DNA of 64,000 nucleotides. Source: Agelas oroides (taxonomy: Eukaryota > Porifera > Demospongiae > Agelasida > Agelasidae). Position numbers and translations under genes: made by a program. The notes below the pieces were generated by a model that had not been told where the DNA came from, did not search any database, and saw only the letters and a list, made by a program, of their open reading frames with translations. The stretch lies in contig OX422200.1 of NCBI GenBank assembly GCA_949130485.1, positions 7,239,120 through 7,303,119 on the forward strand, given 5' to 3'. This document shows, piece after piece, positions 1 through 18,000 of this stretch. Position 1 is the stretch's first letter. Each line of letters opens with the position of its first letter.

Positions 1-2
1 CG

Positions 3-1813
3 TCGTACCCTGGCTCTAGGTGGGCCTACAAGAGAGAGGTACGAGGCTACCATGAGCTATTTGCTTCTCCCCTCCAGAACTTGGTGGCACTGAAGGAAAG
101 CTTAGCACGCTTAGAGAAAGAGGTACAATCCTCACAGCCTGAAGAGAGAAGTGCTACTGGAATACCAAATGGCACACCTGAGCTAAATTTTAGACTACTT
201 GAGGATGACAATAGGGCGTGCCAAGACTTGAAACCTGGTCGTAAACATTCCAACGATGCCCTCTCCCCTCCTTCTCCTCCTCCTCCTGACACATCCACAG
301 TCTTAACAGCACTGAGTCAAGATGCCTCCAACAGCCAACAAGGACATACACACACCGACTCTCTCAGTGACCTACACCCGCCCTCCGACCCCTCCAGCCT
401 CCTCCAATCCAGTCTTGAGTCTTCCGTAACCTCAGACAGTACTATGTCAGTTGGAGGCACCAGCAGAATCTGTCTCCATAGCCAGGAGAGAGAGGTGGTA
501 CACTTTAGCAGGATCAAGAACGGGAGCAGCAAAACAAGCCGCCATACAGATCAAAAGTCAGAGACGTCTGTCACTGTAAAATCTGATTGGACGCGTTCAT
601 CCTCAGACTATGCCAACAGTGCCTCTGTTCATGATGGCGGAAAGAGCAGTGAAGCTGGTTCAAGTCCTGGTGGCTGCCATCTCACAGACAACTCAACAAT
701 GGACAGCTCTATTCACACATCGACAGACAATTCTATTCACACATCAGCAGACAACCTTCTTCGACGCAGACAGCTGTCTCCAGCCTCCCGACTGTCTCCA
801 GAGTCTTACACGTTCTTCAAGGAGCGTCTCAATCACGTCCCAGAGATGAACCTCCCCTGGCAGTCCATGCGCAGTGTGTGGCAGTGCCCCTGTGGAACTG
901 CCTTCTCATTCTCAACAAGAAAGGTGTGTGTGTGTGTGTGTGTGATGTGTGTGTGTGTGTGTGTGATACATTTGTGTGTGTGTGTGTGTGTGTGTCTCTC
1001 ATTCTCTAGCCTCACACATTTCATACCACACGTGGACTTAGGGGGAGCGCAACTGCACAACTGCTAGTTTCAAATGCTTCACTGCTAGTTTCAAATGCTT
1101 CACTGCTAGTTCAGACTCAGGTGTTTATTTGATCAAGACTAATAACTTATATAATAAGAAACTCACTCCTGTGTGCACGTCCGCTCAAGAGACCAACCCT
1201 CCCCATGTCCACCTCATGTCTTCACGTTTTTCACTACTCCTAATTAGGCCATACCAAATTGACTCCTGTTTCACGGCCCTAAATTTTGACCCAGTTGGTG
1301 TGGAAAAAAAATAAAAATAAAAATGAATGACATTTTAATTTAGCAAACATTATCATGGCCTACAAACTTCTCAGTTCTAGTGATGCGTGTTTATTCGAAG
1401 GACGACTCCATTTATCAATCACTGATCTGCAGTCATTGCATTGCCATGAGGTAGCTTGCGAGGCTGACCACACCCACTAATGCACAATTTACTTTTTATT
1501 CTTTGCAAAAAAAAAAAAATAAGACGCCCCAGATCCGTGAAACATGACATCATTTTGGTATGACCTTCTAAGTAAGAATAACAACCCATTCTTGTCAAAG
1601 AATGCTGATCATAGATTTACTGAATCTTTGCTGACTCTTTTCCTTGTGCAGTACCATTGTAGCTACTGTGGTGCAGTGGTGTGTGGGGCGTGTGGCGGAA
1701 ACCAGGCACCGCTGCCCTTCCATGCCACAGCCAAGCCGCACCGTGTGTGCCGGACTTGTTTCAAACTCATGCGCAGAAGAATTGAAGATTTAGAGCAACA
1801 ACTGAGCACATAG
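3..1813 (+). CDS. FYVE-type zinc finger protein, 3' terminal exons (5' partial)
   Basis: Two exons are visible: one ending at 923 (AAG then gt) and one at 1652-1813 after ttccttgtgcag, joined in phase 0 and ending in TAG. The frame is open back to base 3, but a good acceptor (ttctcccctccag) ends at 77, so the first visible exon probably starts at 78 with NLVALKESLARLEKEVQSS, a short coiled coil. About 240 Ser/Thr/Pro-rich residues follow, then the finger CPCGTAFSFSTRK joined to YHCSYCGAVVCGACGG and, after a short loop, RVCRTC. FYVE domains bind phosphatidylinositol 3-phosphate on endosomes. This one is atypical: there is no WxxD motif, the first Cys pair is CxC rather than CxxC, and the basic RRHHCRxCG motif reads RKYHCSYCG. 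A C-terminal FYVE after a coiled coil occurs in several families (RUFY, EEA1, MTMR3/4), and I cannot choose among them. The intron begins inside a GT microsatellite. Confidence 0.75.
924..993 (+). repeat. GT microsatellite containing a splice donor
   Basis: Nearly pure (GT)n interrupted by gat and atacatt. The 5' splice site of the FYVE gene is the first GT of this tract. Confidence 0.85.
994..1651 (+). other. Intron of the FYVE gene, no other gene seen
   Basis: AT-rich intron. It contains a short tandem copy (ctgctagtttcaaatgcttca, about 1062-1103), an A-rich run near 1507-1519 and a fragment near 1450-1480 that resembles the cgcaagccacaccc element seen at 2375-2422. Nothing in it looks coding. 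Confidence 0.5.
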
Positions 1814-1989
1814 TCGATTGTGTAACAGATTTTTTTTTCAATTTCTATCTATTGACATAGCAAGGTTTTCATAATTATACTGTACTATGTACAGTATCTG
1901 TGTGCATCACATAATATTATACATGAAAAGTTTTATCCCAAATGTCAAGAATTAATATACTGCAGATAACAATACTAACCAGTGTTCAA

Positions 1990-2045
1990 GAAGCAGTATG
2001 GAAGTGAAGCGAGTGAAAATGGGCTTGTTGGGCAAATTAATTTTG
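1990..2045 (+). pseudogene. Possible relic or alternative copy of GOT1 exon 1
   Basis: The stretch from ATG at 1998 reads MEVKRVKMGLLGKL. It resembles the start of the GOT1 protein (MENGAELKRVRMGSLFGHL) at both DNA and protein level, including the cagtATGGA context. It lacks the middle of exon 1, has no continuation into KVNLGVG, and is followed by a repeated aattttgcatgatgcag. It could be a decayed duplicate or an alternative first exon. Confidence 0.4.
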
Positions 2046-2305
2046 CATGATGCAGAAAAGAACGTTAATTTAGCAAACAAGTAAACAATTATTTGTTGGC
2101 AACAAAAACACGGGATTTCAAGTGACCACTTCCAAACTTTGAGATAATTCGTTTCATGTCAGATCCTGCAGGCTTTAATTTTGCATGATGCAGGACACAC
2201 ACACACAAAGATGTTTTTTTCTCCCTTTTACAAACAACAGAGGCAAAGAAATAATAAGTCGAGTCGAAGGTACGTACTTTAGCACTAGGCAACAAGTCGT
2301 GTATT

Positions 2306-2425
2306 TATGAACATATGCGTGGGCAGTCTGTATGCTCAGATCATACAGACTGCCCACGCATATGTTCATTCAGCCTCGCAAGCCACACCCCTCTAGTTCT
2401 GCGAAGGGTGTGGCTTGCAAGACTA
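2306..2425. repeat. Two adjacent perfect or near-perfect hairpins upstream of GOT1
   Basis: Arms atgaacatatgcgtgggc and its complement (2307-2369) form a near-perfect hairpin. It is followed at once by cgcaagccacaccc paired with gggtgtggcttgcaag (2375-2422). A related cgcaagcc...gggtgtgacttgc pair sits near 49861-49897, so this is a dispersed foldback repeat. A T-rich tract ending in ggcag at 2455 follows and could be a 3' splice site for a 5' UTR exon. Confidence 0.65.
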
Positions 2426-2515
2426 GCTAGCTGTTTTTTGTTTTTTTTTTGGCAGGTGATTCTTTAATAGAGACAGCTAGCGACACAGGGAGAGTTGAAC
2501 TGCAACGGAGACAGT

Positions 2516-9147
<6,632 letters not shown>

Positions 9148-9504
9148 CAAACACTTGTATTCGTGGTAGACAGTTTGTAGCTATCCCTTCATTTCAGTAG
9201 TAAGAAGTGTTGTATGGATGTACAGGAGCAGATATACAGGTATTATAATTTTATATCCTTTTGTTTTCCGTATTCTAGAATGATAAAGTCTTTGATGGGG
9301 TAGATAGCTGGTATGCTGTTTGATCAGTGATACTTGTTCCTGATGTTTGATGTTTATATCTCTCAGTCATTTGTTAAGAGTTTAAATTTGGACCGGACGA
9401 AAACGAAAGTGAAAAAAAAAAAAAAAATAATGTACTCATCATCAATGAAATAGGATGGAACAAAACTCGTTCACACACTGTCTTCTTCAAATTGTAAAAT
9501 TTAC

Positions 9505-9715
9505 AAACACAAAGTGAGGGAGGGTGGGAGGAAGAAAATGTTTGATCGAGGGAGGGGAGGAAGAAATGTTTGATCGAGGGAGGGGGAGGAAGAAAATGTT
9601 TGATCGAGGGAGGGGAGGAAGAAATGTTTGATCGAGGGAGGGTGGGAGGAAGAAATGTTTGATCGAGGGAGGGGGAGGAAGAAATGTTTGATCGAGGGAG
9701 GGGAGGAAGGGAGAG
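9505..9715. repeat. Purine-rich minisatellite, about 6 copies of 32-36 bp
   Basis: Repeats of gatcgagggagggg(t)gaggaagaaa(a)tgttt. It lies about 360 bases after the GOT1 stop codon, past a run of about 17 A at 9413-9428. Confidence 0.8.
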
Positions 9716-11540
9716 GCAGAAGAACTCGTTTACTCCACAGTACCTACAATTAGCACTGCCAAGGATGAACCAATCACATCGAAAGTGAAACCAGAAAATA
9801 GAAGGGAAGGTGGGAAAGGAGGGAGTTGAGGGATGGGTGGAAGGGAGGAGGGCGTGATGGCAGTGCCTCTCTTGGTGCATGAGTAGTACTCAGAGTAGCT
9901 TGCATGCTGTAAGTGGATGCAAATTGAAAGTGAATTATAATTAGCAAAACAGCTGTTCATTTTGACAGATAATTGGTCCAGAATGGTGTTGAAGTCTAGA
10001 CAGTGCTGGTGCCAGAACTTTCTAAAATGTTTTTATTCCAGCCTTGTCATCTCATTATTGTCTATTATCACACATCTGCCACCATTGTCCAGATTCATAT
10101 TCTGTACTGAGTACAAATTCAGGTGGTTGGAACAGGGTGGCTACAATGCTCTGTTGTTGTGCTGAGTGCTATATAGTGAATGGTAGCTGTCAGCAGTGAT
10201 TTCTCACCAAATGTTATAACACGATGCAGGTTGTTCACGTGTGATGTTGGTCTACAACACTTTCTGGAGCTTCCACTGCTTATATACAGGCAGCCTGGAA
10301 TCTCACCTTTGATAAGAAAGTGCATGCCTTCCAATACCATCCCACAAAGCTTGGCTAACAGTGTTTAAAGAAAGTGCCGCATTCCAAGTTACCTCGCATT
10401 CCAAGTCACTTCACATTCCAAGTTACCCCACCTTACCTTACAGATTGTCATATTACTGTCACATATAGCAACTGTTGAACCCTGCAACTGTGCAGATTTT
10501 ATGCACATGCACATGGGTAGCCTTGGAACCAGACCCTCGCACATGGAGGAGGAGGAGGGTTAGGGTTAGAATGGGGTAATAACGATGGAAATGCTACTGG
10601 ACAGCATGTAACTTTGTTTGCTGGATGTTGCTTAGCAACCAAATCTTTGAACTTGAATAACACAAAGTGAAATTGGTGGAGGTGATAATGGATGTGGAAG
10701 TGGAACTATACTAAAAATAAAACAACTGGTCACATGCCAAATCAACAATGGCTTCCTGTGCAGTACGTGTTAGTAAATTCTGCCTGGTCTACACGCTCTT
10801 ACTCTAGTCACCCTTGTCCTTAGATACGACACCACAATTATCTGATTCTGATACCAATAGTTACAGTATCGATACTTGGTTCCTCATGCAATACTTAGCT
10901 GACATGGACATTTGGCAGCAGTGAGTAGAAAACAACGACATGAGTGAGAATGAAGAGGCTTGCAAAGAGCATTGTTTGAAAGTGCACCTTAGACTTAGCC
11001 ACACCCACCTCTATTGTTCCTACAATCCGAGTACATAAGATGGACCATCACCTTATGATGGAGGATCAAACATATCACATGATCTTCCATGTGCTCTTAC
11101 TGCACCTAAAATACTCCAGTCAGTTCATCTTGATTGTCAAATCTGGCCAGACATTTAGATAATCCCTTGTACTTTTTGAAAGAAAGTGCAACTTACTCAC
11201 AAAGCATGACAGATTTCCCCACACTCCAAGAGCATCGCTAACTTCTTTAGTGCTTGCAGTACACATCCAGTGTTGTGTTGACCTACCACAGTCTCATTTA
11301 CAGACCAAACTTTTCGCTGGTTGAAATTTGGTTTTCAGATCAATGATGTGACATTCCATTCTGTCCTCCTCTGGCTTGTTTAACATAAAAAAAGGTATGT
11401 GTAGGGAACCTACACCTAAAAAGGACTCATAAGGACTCATACGTGTTGCAGGCTACTTCATCCCAGTCTACATAGTCTGAGAACGAGACTAATAGAAGAT
11501 GAGCTATTACGGTGACAGGCTGTAAATGAGCCCCACCCTA
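9716..11540. other. Intergenic stretch, no gene seen
   Basis: Contains a short triplicated phrase (cattccaagttacc/cactt, 10380-10432) and a partial second copy of the intron 3 foldback element (10690-10812). Codon structure and splice signals are not convincing anywhere. Confidence 0.4.
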
Positions 11541-11544
11541 AAAT

Positions 11545-11720
11545 CCTGCAATCTCGTCAAGTTTTTCGCGCGCTCGAAGAAGGGCGCGCGCGAAGAAGTC
11601 GTGACTTCGCGCGCATATCGCATGTGCACGATATCCGCTCACGACAGTGCAGTTTTACAGTCAGTTTTGTTGCTGCAGTGTTTTGCGTGCGTGCAGGCAG
11701 GTCGACTAACCGGCGACGGT
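11545..11720. promoter_or_regulatory. GC-rich, CpG-rich segment, possible promoter
   Basis: Dense CG steps (cgcgcgctcgaagaagggcg, then gacttcgcgcgcatatcgc) with short inverted repeats stand out from AT-rich surroundings. It lies just upstream of the putative small gene that starts at 11815. The promoter role is inferred from composition and position only. Confidence 0.35.
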
Positions 11721-11814
11721 GAATGACGCCACCCTAGTAAGTCAATGTCTCCAGATAGAGTAGTGTAGTGAGGATGGTTTCCAGTGGTTTGTGCGTTCGT
11801 TCCGGTGCGTGCGT

Positions 11815-12928
11815 ATGTCACAACTGAACAAAACTTTCATTTTGTGTTCCAACTTGCTGCAGGGAAACTGGAGAGACAGTCTCCCTCTCTTCACTGATGA
11901 CAGAGCACTTGTTCCTGACCATCTTCGGAAAAGTCTGTCCTGTAACAGGTTAGTGTGTGTGGGGGGGGGGAGCAGTTGTGTTGACTCAGCTGTAAATGGA
12001 CTGCCTTCATTTTACTCTTCTTTATCTTCCTCTTTCTCAACACAGCCATTACAAGCACTCTAAGTGGGTACACCAGCAGAAGCTCTTCACATCAAAGGTA
12101 CTCCTGGCTGCCAGGAAGCAGTTTGAACTTCTGAAGGTATGTACAAAACTACTACATTGGGCCAGTGTAATGAAGTCATGGTCTGCATGTGCATTCAGGG
12201 AACAGGTGTCCATATTTCAAAGGCTTTTGGTGCTATGTAAATACAGGAACCTCCAATTTGATTCCATAGTAGGTATGGTGTTTTGTTTATGTAGATTTGG
12301 GGACCTCTACCTGTGTGGATGGACAATTTGGTGTAGTTTGTCTTTGCCATGTACAGTGGAACCCATCTATATTGAAGCTTTAAAATACAGACACCTCATT
12401 TTAATTGACGTTTTGCTCAGGTACTGATTGCATTCCCATTCACAGCCATACACTATAATTAACCCTAAAATGCAGCCACCAAGTGAACAAGTTTTTCTGT
12501 TCCTTTATTGCCTGGACTGAACAATATCAAATTTAGCTTCAGGCCTGCTGCAAATCGAACTTCAGCATGAATTGAGCTCTGAATTGAAACTTATTGCGCT
12601 TAGGGCCAACAGCATCCCATATACTAAAAACTGAATTAAGTGTGAAGACCTTGCTTAGCAGAAAGGGTCAACCTTGTCTGCCTGGGTGCCTCCTCTAAAA
12701 CAGCAACAGCACGTTTCTCTCAGGCTAAGAGGTATTCCAGGTGTGTGCAGTGACACACAGATTGTGAAACTCAATTAGGAAGCCCAGCCTGGTGGGAGTT
12801 TCATGGTGGGAGTTTCATTGTGGGTAGTCATCAGGAGGCCAGACAGACAATAAGAAACAAATGCACAAAACTTTATACATTTGCATTGTGTATTTGTTCT
12901 TGTACCCCAGATGGCAGAGACGGGATAA
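11815..12928 (+). CDS. Putative small protein of about 80 residues, three exons, unrecognised
   Basis: Model: 11815-11948, 12046-12136, 12911-12928. Exon 1 reads MSQLNKTFILCSNLLQ then GNWRDSLPLFTDDRALVPDH and LRKSLSCN. Exon 2, after ctttctcaacacag, reads HYKHSKWVHQQKLFTSKVL and LAARKQFELLK. A third acceptor (tttgttcttgtaccccag) joins in phase 0 to MAETG and a stop. Donors are gttagt and gtatgt, and phases match (2 then 0). The sequence has the look of a real soluble protein with a basic C-terminal helix, but I do not recognise the family. The start could also be a coding exon beginning after ttgctgcag at 11863. Confidence 0.4.
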
Positions 12929-13608
12929 GCAGCGAGTCAAAATAATTTAACAGAGCGAACCCTGCAGAGGAGCTACCCGGAAACTCACAGTGAGTGTGTG
13001 AGCAATAACATAGCCCAATTTCGTAAAGTACATTTTAAACATACCATAGTCACTCTAATTTATGGAACCTTCTAATTATTGGCACGCAATATTTAATTTG
13101 CTCTAATTCATGGGAACGCATTGCTTTTGGATTTTGAAAGTGTTCTGGAATGCTAGTATGAAAAGTATAGTAGTTACGTGCTTCCCTGGGTACTAAACAA
13201 AAATCAACAGGCCAGCTTCTTTGTAAATCCTCACTTCACAGAAGCCTGTGCAGGTATGGGACGGTGGAACAATCTATGTTTCTATAGGTTTGAACGTATA
13301 TTTCAGAGGCTTTTGTTCTTTCCGTGGAAATAAAAGGGTGAAAATGTCTTCTGAAGGGTCTGGAGGCATTTCTGTGAAATTATGTGTCATCAAAATTTTT
13401 CTGCTAATGGTAACTGTGCTTGTATCCAGGGAAGCCGTACTGACAATGGTTTATAATGAAGACATGTGCAAAACTCATTATATTCCACAGGAAGCATAAT
13501 GCAAGTCAGCTATAGACTACGCCTACTGGCTGGCTATGCCAGATTATTGAATATTGCATAATTCGATAAAGCCCTGGTAGTAGGCACGGTCTAGCTATTA
13601 CTATTTCA

Positions 13609-14273
13609 CTAGCTGTGACTTTGTGCATTTTGTTATGCATAAAATCATGGTAGCTATCCAACTGTGTGACTTTGTGCATTGTGTTATGCATAAAATCATG
13701 GTAGCTATCCAACTGTGTGACTTTGTGCGTTTTATTACGCATAAAATCATGCCAACTGTGTGACTTTGTTCATTGTGTTACGCATAAAATCATGGTAGCT
13801 ATCCAACTGTGTGTCTTTGTGCATTTTGTTACGCATAAAATCATGGTAGCTATCCAACTGTGTGTGTCTTTGTACATTTTGTTATGCATAAAATCATGGT
13901 AGCTATCCAACTGTGTGACTTTGTGCATTTTGTTATGCATAAAATCATGGTAGCTATCCAACTGTGTGACTTTGTGCATTGTGTTACGCATAAAATCATG
14001 GTAGCTATCCAACTGTGTGACTTTGTGCATTTTGTTATGCATAAAATCATGGTAGCTATCCAACTGTGTGACTTTGTGTATTATGTTATGCATAAAATCA
14101 TGGTAGCTATCCAACTGTGTGTGACTTTGTGCATTATGTTATGCATAAAATCATGGTAGCTATTACTATTTCACTAGCTGTGTGACTTTGTGCATTTTGT
14201 TATGCATAAAATCATGGAAGCTATCCAACTGTGTGACTTTGTGCATTTTGTTATGCTTAAAATCACAAGTAAG
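13609..14273 (+). repeat. 51-bp minisatellite, about 13 copies
   Basis: Unit gtgtgactttgtgcattttg...atgcataaaatcatggtagctatccaact. Because 51 is a multiple of 3, frames stay open on both strands. There are no unique spacers, so it is not a CRISPR-like array. Confidence 0.9.
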
Positions 14274-15590
14274 CCTATTCTAGCTGTAACTTGTCTTGCA
14301 CATGTGATTGTGTATATGAACATGTGTGCATGCAAGTACAGCCTGTGGCCTGAAACATGCATAAAACTGTGCATATTTTATGTGCCTAATACGATCCCTC
14401 AAACACGTACCGACACCATGCTTGGGAGGGAGCATGCAGGTAAGCTCTCTAGTTTGAAATGTGTATACCGTAAGCTCTGGTTATTAGGCGCATCCTGCTG
14501 TTAGGCACATATTATTTATTAGGTGCATGATTCCTTCCTGGTACACGGCATTTATTAAGCGCATGTGCATTAAATAGAGTACAGGACGGCGGCAAGAGAT
14601 TGGGTGCAAACCGTGGTACCAAGAGCACGCAGTATATATATACTTGGTGGTTATCCTGAAGTCAAACAAGAGTTAGAGATTTTACCCACTTCCGGCTAAC
14701 ACAAAGTCCCAAGCCACATCCTTTGAAGCTTACAACTGGACTACTACTGAACTTATTGGCATAAAAGAAGTACACATTGTTCAAGGATATTTATATTTGA
14801 GCACTAGAAACAATCCATGGGATGTTTGAATACAATTGGGGTAGGCCTAGATGCAAGTATCGTGTGCATGCATATTTTTTAATTTCATATTCATTCTTGT
14901 TGGCCTATGTCTTCATGGTGGTAGTAATGTATGTATCTAAACAATTTGTCCTATTTTTAAAGTTACGCAAATCATAACTATAACAAGCGGTGTCCTGGTG
15001 GAGACCCTGAGGAATGTCCTGGGGGAAACCCTGCCACTAAGCATTGTATGTTTGCTTCTTGCACTCTTGCGTTCATATTGTCTGATGTCTGGGGTCCTTC
15101 CAGACCAAGTTTATGAGTGGTTTTTATTGTTCTTTTAAGGTCCTATTTATTTCGTCTGATTATTTGGGGAGTACCAATCCTGTGGGGTCAGGTTGCCTGA
15201 GCTACTCTAGCCCTTTCTCTTGCACCCTTTGTTTTTTCACGGCTACTATTCTCTGCCAGGGTTTGTTCTGGGTTTTCAGAGCAACAAAATTATTTGGTCA
15301 GACAACGTGAGGATATATTGTAAATCACCTGACCTGCCTCACTAACTTCAACAACAAACAATGCAATCAGTCTGGGAAAAAAATTGCCTATTTCCATGCA
15401 AGTGGTAATTGCCAATTTTTCCACTTTTTAACAACAACTGTAAACAACACCTTCACCCTTTGGAAAACCACTTTCATAAATGCCTTTTTCCAAAATTTTC
15501 ATTACGGGTACTCCAGACACAGCAAACTTCAATATTCAATACTCAATACTTAAACAGGTTCCCTGGGGGAAGCCAGCGATGCCTTACGAT
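14274..15590. other. Non-coding stretch entering the mosaic region
   Basis: Around 14470-14580 four phrases of the type ttattaggcgcat/ttattaagcgcatg recur, recalling a dispersed transposon end. From about 14990 modules of the mosaic appear (gtctgatgtctggggtcctt, also at 28508; accaatcctgtggggtca). No complete gene is seen. Confidence 0.35.
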
Positions 15591-15598
15591 ACTCAAAC

Positions 15599-15945
15599 TC
15601 ACCTTGGAAGCTGTATTTTGTACCATTTCGTTATTTGTGGTTTGTTTTTGCACTCTTCAGTAACTTTCCATTCCACCTTAGATGTAGGTTGTCCTTTTGT
15701 TAGAGCAAGCTCTGACTTTTGAATGTCGACTTGCTGTTCCAAGTCGGATATCTTCTCTTTCATTTCATCTGAGTCCAAATATGCCGTTTCCAGGTTTGCA
15801 GTTACGGTTTGCAAATTTGCTTCATACAGCCTCTGCTGTATTTACATGTCGTGTTCTAGTTGAAGGATTTTCTCATTGACGTCTGGTTTAATATTTTGCT
15901 GGTTTAGTATTTCTCTGTGATTCCATATTTCGTACACGGCCAATA
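15599..15945 (-). pseudogene. Coiled-coil exon of the mosaic family (relic)
   Basis: Minus-strand frame of about 110 codons with heptad pattern: NEKILQLEHDM, one stop, then IQQRLYEANLQTVTANLET and EMKEKISDLEQQVDIQKSEL, ending near a gtgagt donor at about 15600. The single in-frame TAA in an otherwise fluent coiled coil suggests recent loss or a sequencing error. Confidence 0.5.
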
Positions 15946-15974
15946 GATACAAACAGTGGTTCAACTGTAGCTAG

Positions 15975-16250
15975 CTGACAGTTTCACTGATGATCGGTCG
16001 AGATGGACCTGCCACCGGGTGAGACGAACCGGCTGCTGGCTGAGACGAGCCTGCCACCGTCCCTGGTGTCCAAGTGAAAGGCTGTGTAGTAGTGCCACTT
16101 AGTGACGGCCCAATTGGCCTGGGGACTCACTCTCTTCTGTAGTGAGACCGGCAGCCGGTCGAGATGGACCGGCTGCCTGTTGAGAAGAGCCTGCCTCCTG
16201 TTGAGGGCCTGCCTCCTGTTGAGGGCCTGCCTCTGTTGTCCATGTAAACG
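15975..16250 (-). pseudogene. Two YTPFTW/AGPS exons, one fused to a GTTTQP repeat end
   Basis: The copy at about 15975-16080 reads FTWTPGTVAGSSQPAAGSSH then PVAGPSRP, and joins GTTTQP directly to FTWTPG without the intron seen elsewhere. The copy at about 16099-16250 reads TSFTWTTEAGPQQEAGPQQE then AGSSQQAAGPSRP and TEESES. The repeated 7-residue unit (V/A)AGPS(H/Q)(L/P) keeps one frame. The product is Pro/Ser/Ala-rich and probably disordered. Confidence 0.5.
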
Positions 16251-16463
16251 AAGTGTAATATAAGAAGATACAAAAAGTATGTGATGGACTTGTCGTTGTT
16301 AGATGGCAGACGTGTACGTGAATTACGTATGCATTCCAACACACACACAAAATTAAACTTAAGGCAATAAGTTACCGAGTGGGTCAACTGTAGCTAACAG
16401 TTTCACTGATGATTTTGCAATGTGCAACACTAGCCATAATATATCAATGTTTGGCAGGTAATG

Positions 16464-16728
16464 CCCACTTCCGACTCTCTTGTTAATGTAACCAAGAAGG
16501 TTACCAATCCCGTCCTTCACTGATGCATTCCAACACACACACGAAATTAAACTTAAGGCAATAAGTGGTTGAACTGTAGCTAAAAGTTTCACTGGTGGTT
16601 TTGCTATGCAATTCCAGCACATCATAATGTTAGGCAGGTAATGTAGAAAGTTACTCAGTGCTGGCTGTTTTCTTAATGAATGCCAGTAGTCGGCCAATTC
16701 CCTCCTGCACATCTGTATTACTAGTACC
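16464..16728 (-). pseudogene. Mini-exon pair of the mosaic family
   Basis: The 74-nt exon at 16655-16728 (acceptor gagattag, donor gtaact) reads GTSNTDVQEGIGRLLAFI and KKTAST. A second, diverged exon (about 16464-16523) reads VKDGIGNLLGYINKRVGSG. Both share the core GI-x2-L-x2-(F/Y)I and leave two bases in the last codon. Conserved non-coding sequence (acattacctgcctaacat...) flanks both. Confidence 0.55.
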
Positions 16729-16796
16729 CTAATCTCAAAAAAAAAAAGTTAGGCATGGACTTGCACATTCTTTACAACTTAAAAAAAGTGCATTCC

Positions 16797-17365
16797 TAGA
16801 TCTGTGTAGTAGTGCCACCCGTGAGCACCAGAGAGCTTGGAAGGCTGTGTAGTAGTGCCACCTTTGGGCAGCACAGACGTAGAAGGCTGTGTAGTAGTGC
16901 CACCTTTGGGCACCACAGACGTAGAAGGCTGTGTAGTAGTGCCACCTGTGAGCACCACAGACGTAGAAGGCTGTGTAGTAGTGCCACCTGTGAGCACCAC
17001 AGAGCTGGAAGGCTGTGTAGTAGTGCCACCTGTGAGCACCCCAGAGCTGGAAGGCTGTGTAGTAGTGCCACCCGTGAGCACCCCAGTGCTGGAAGGCTGT
17101 GTAGTAGTGCCACCCGTGAGCACCCCAGAGCTGGAAGGCTGTGTAGTAGTGCCACCCGTGAGCACCCCAGAGCTGGAAGGCTGTGTAGTAGTGCCACCCG
17201 TGAGCACCCCAGAGCTGGAAGGCTGTGTAGTAGTGCCACCTTTGAGCATCCCAGAGCTGGAAGGCTGTGTAGTGGTGCCACCTGTGAGCACCCCAGAGCT
17301 GGAAGGCTGTGTAGTAGTTAGTGCCACCCGTGAGCACCATAGAGCTGGAAGGCTGTGTAGTGGGC
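16797..17365 (-). repeat. 42-bp coding-like minisatellite, about 13 copies
   Basis: On the minus strand the 14-residue unit SGVLTGGTTTQPSS is repeated, a mucin-like Ser/Thr-rich sequence with variants S(V)VLPKGGTTTQPST. All three minus frames and at least two plus frames stay open throughout. In copies elsewhere the AGPS exon ends in PLTGTTTQ, which matches the start of this array in frame, so the array may have grown inside that exon. Confidence 0.85.
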
Positions 17366-17639
17366 CTGTTAGGGGCAGCCCAATTGGGACTCATTCTCTT
17401 CTGTTGGTCGAAAAATCATTGTTGGATCATGGTCATGACTATGACCTATACTGGATGTTGTATGCTTGTTTAGCTACAGACATTAATATGCAGTACTAAA
17501 CTGTAGACTGTAGGTTCTGTGAGCACCTTGGAGTGTGGCTTAGACTTGACAGTACCTTTAGAAATATCTGTATCTACAAACATGCACGTCAGTATCTCTT
17601 GAGTTTTTCCTTCAAGTGCTTAGTGATAGCTAGCTTCAC

Positions 17640-18000
17640 TAGTGCATGGAGAGCAAACATGCGGTATGTTTACTGCAGCCCTGGGGGTCTTGGCTGGCGT
17701 GCTTCCTTGGGGCGCGTCCTCTTCCCGCCTTCACTACTGGTGTGCGGCTTGGACTTGAAATGTACAACTGTCTCTTCTCTACAGTTGTGCTCCAGTAGAG
17801 TAGGGAAAGTAAGGTAGGGGTCGATGAATCCACTTAGGGTTTGCAATGGCTTTATTAAAGTCCCGTACGTTGCCATCTTCTCCACTACCCTTTTTTTCTC
17901 TTCTAGGACGCTTTCATTTCATTATGTTTGTCCTTTAAATGCTTAATGTATGTATCCAAGCAATTTGTCCTGTTTTTAAAGTTACACAAATCAGAACTAT
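17640..18000 (-). pseudogene. Cys/His and LEHNCREET module of the mosaic family
   Basis: Minus strand: CTACNSSDLCNFKNRTNC and LDTYIKHLKDKHNEMK suggest a CxxC...HxxxxH finger-like motif. Then VLEEKKRVVEKM, TLIKPLQTLSGFIDPYLTF, LEHNCREETVVHFKSKPHTS and a basic GKRTRPKEARQPRP tail. One frame shift separates the finger from the helix. Related copies lie at 22240-22390, 22860-23070, 26818-26935, 33925-34260, 34550-34750 and 42150-42330. Confidence 0.45.

Noticed and set aside
13609-14273. CRISPR-like regular repeat
   Set aside because: The 51-bp units are contiguous with no unique spacers, in a eukaryotic genome. It is a plain minisatellite.
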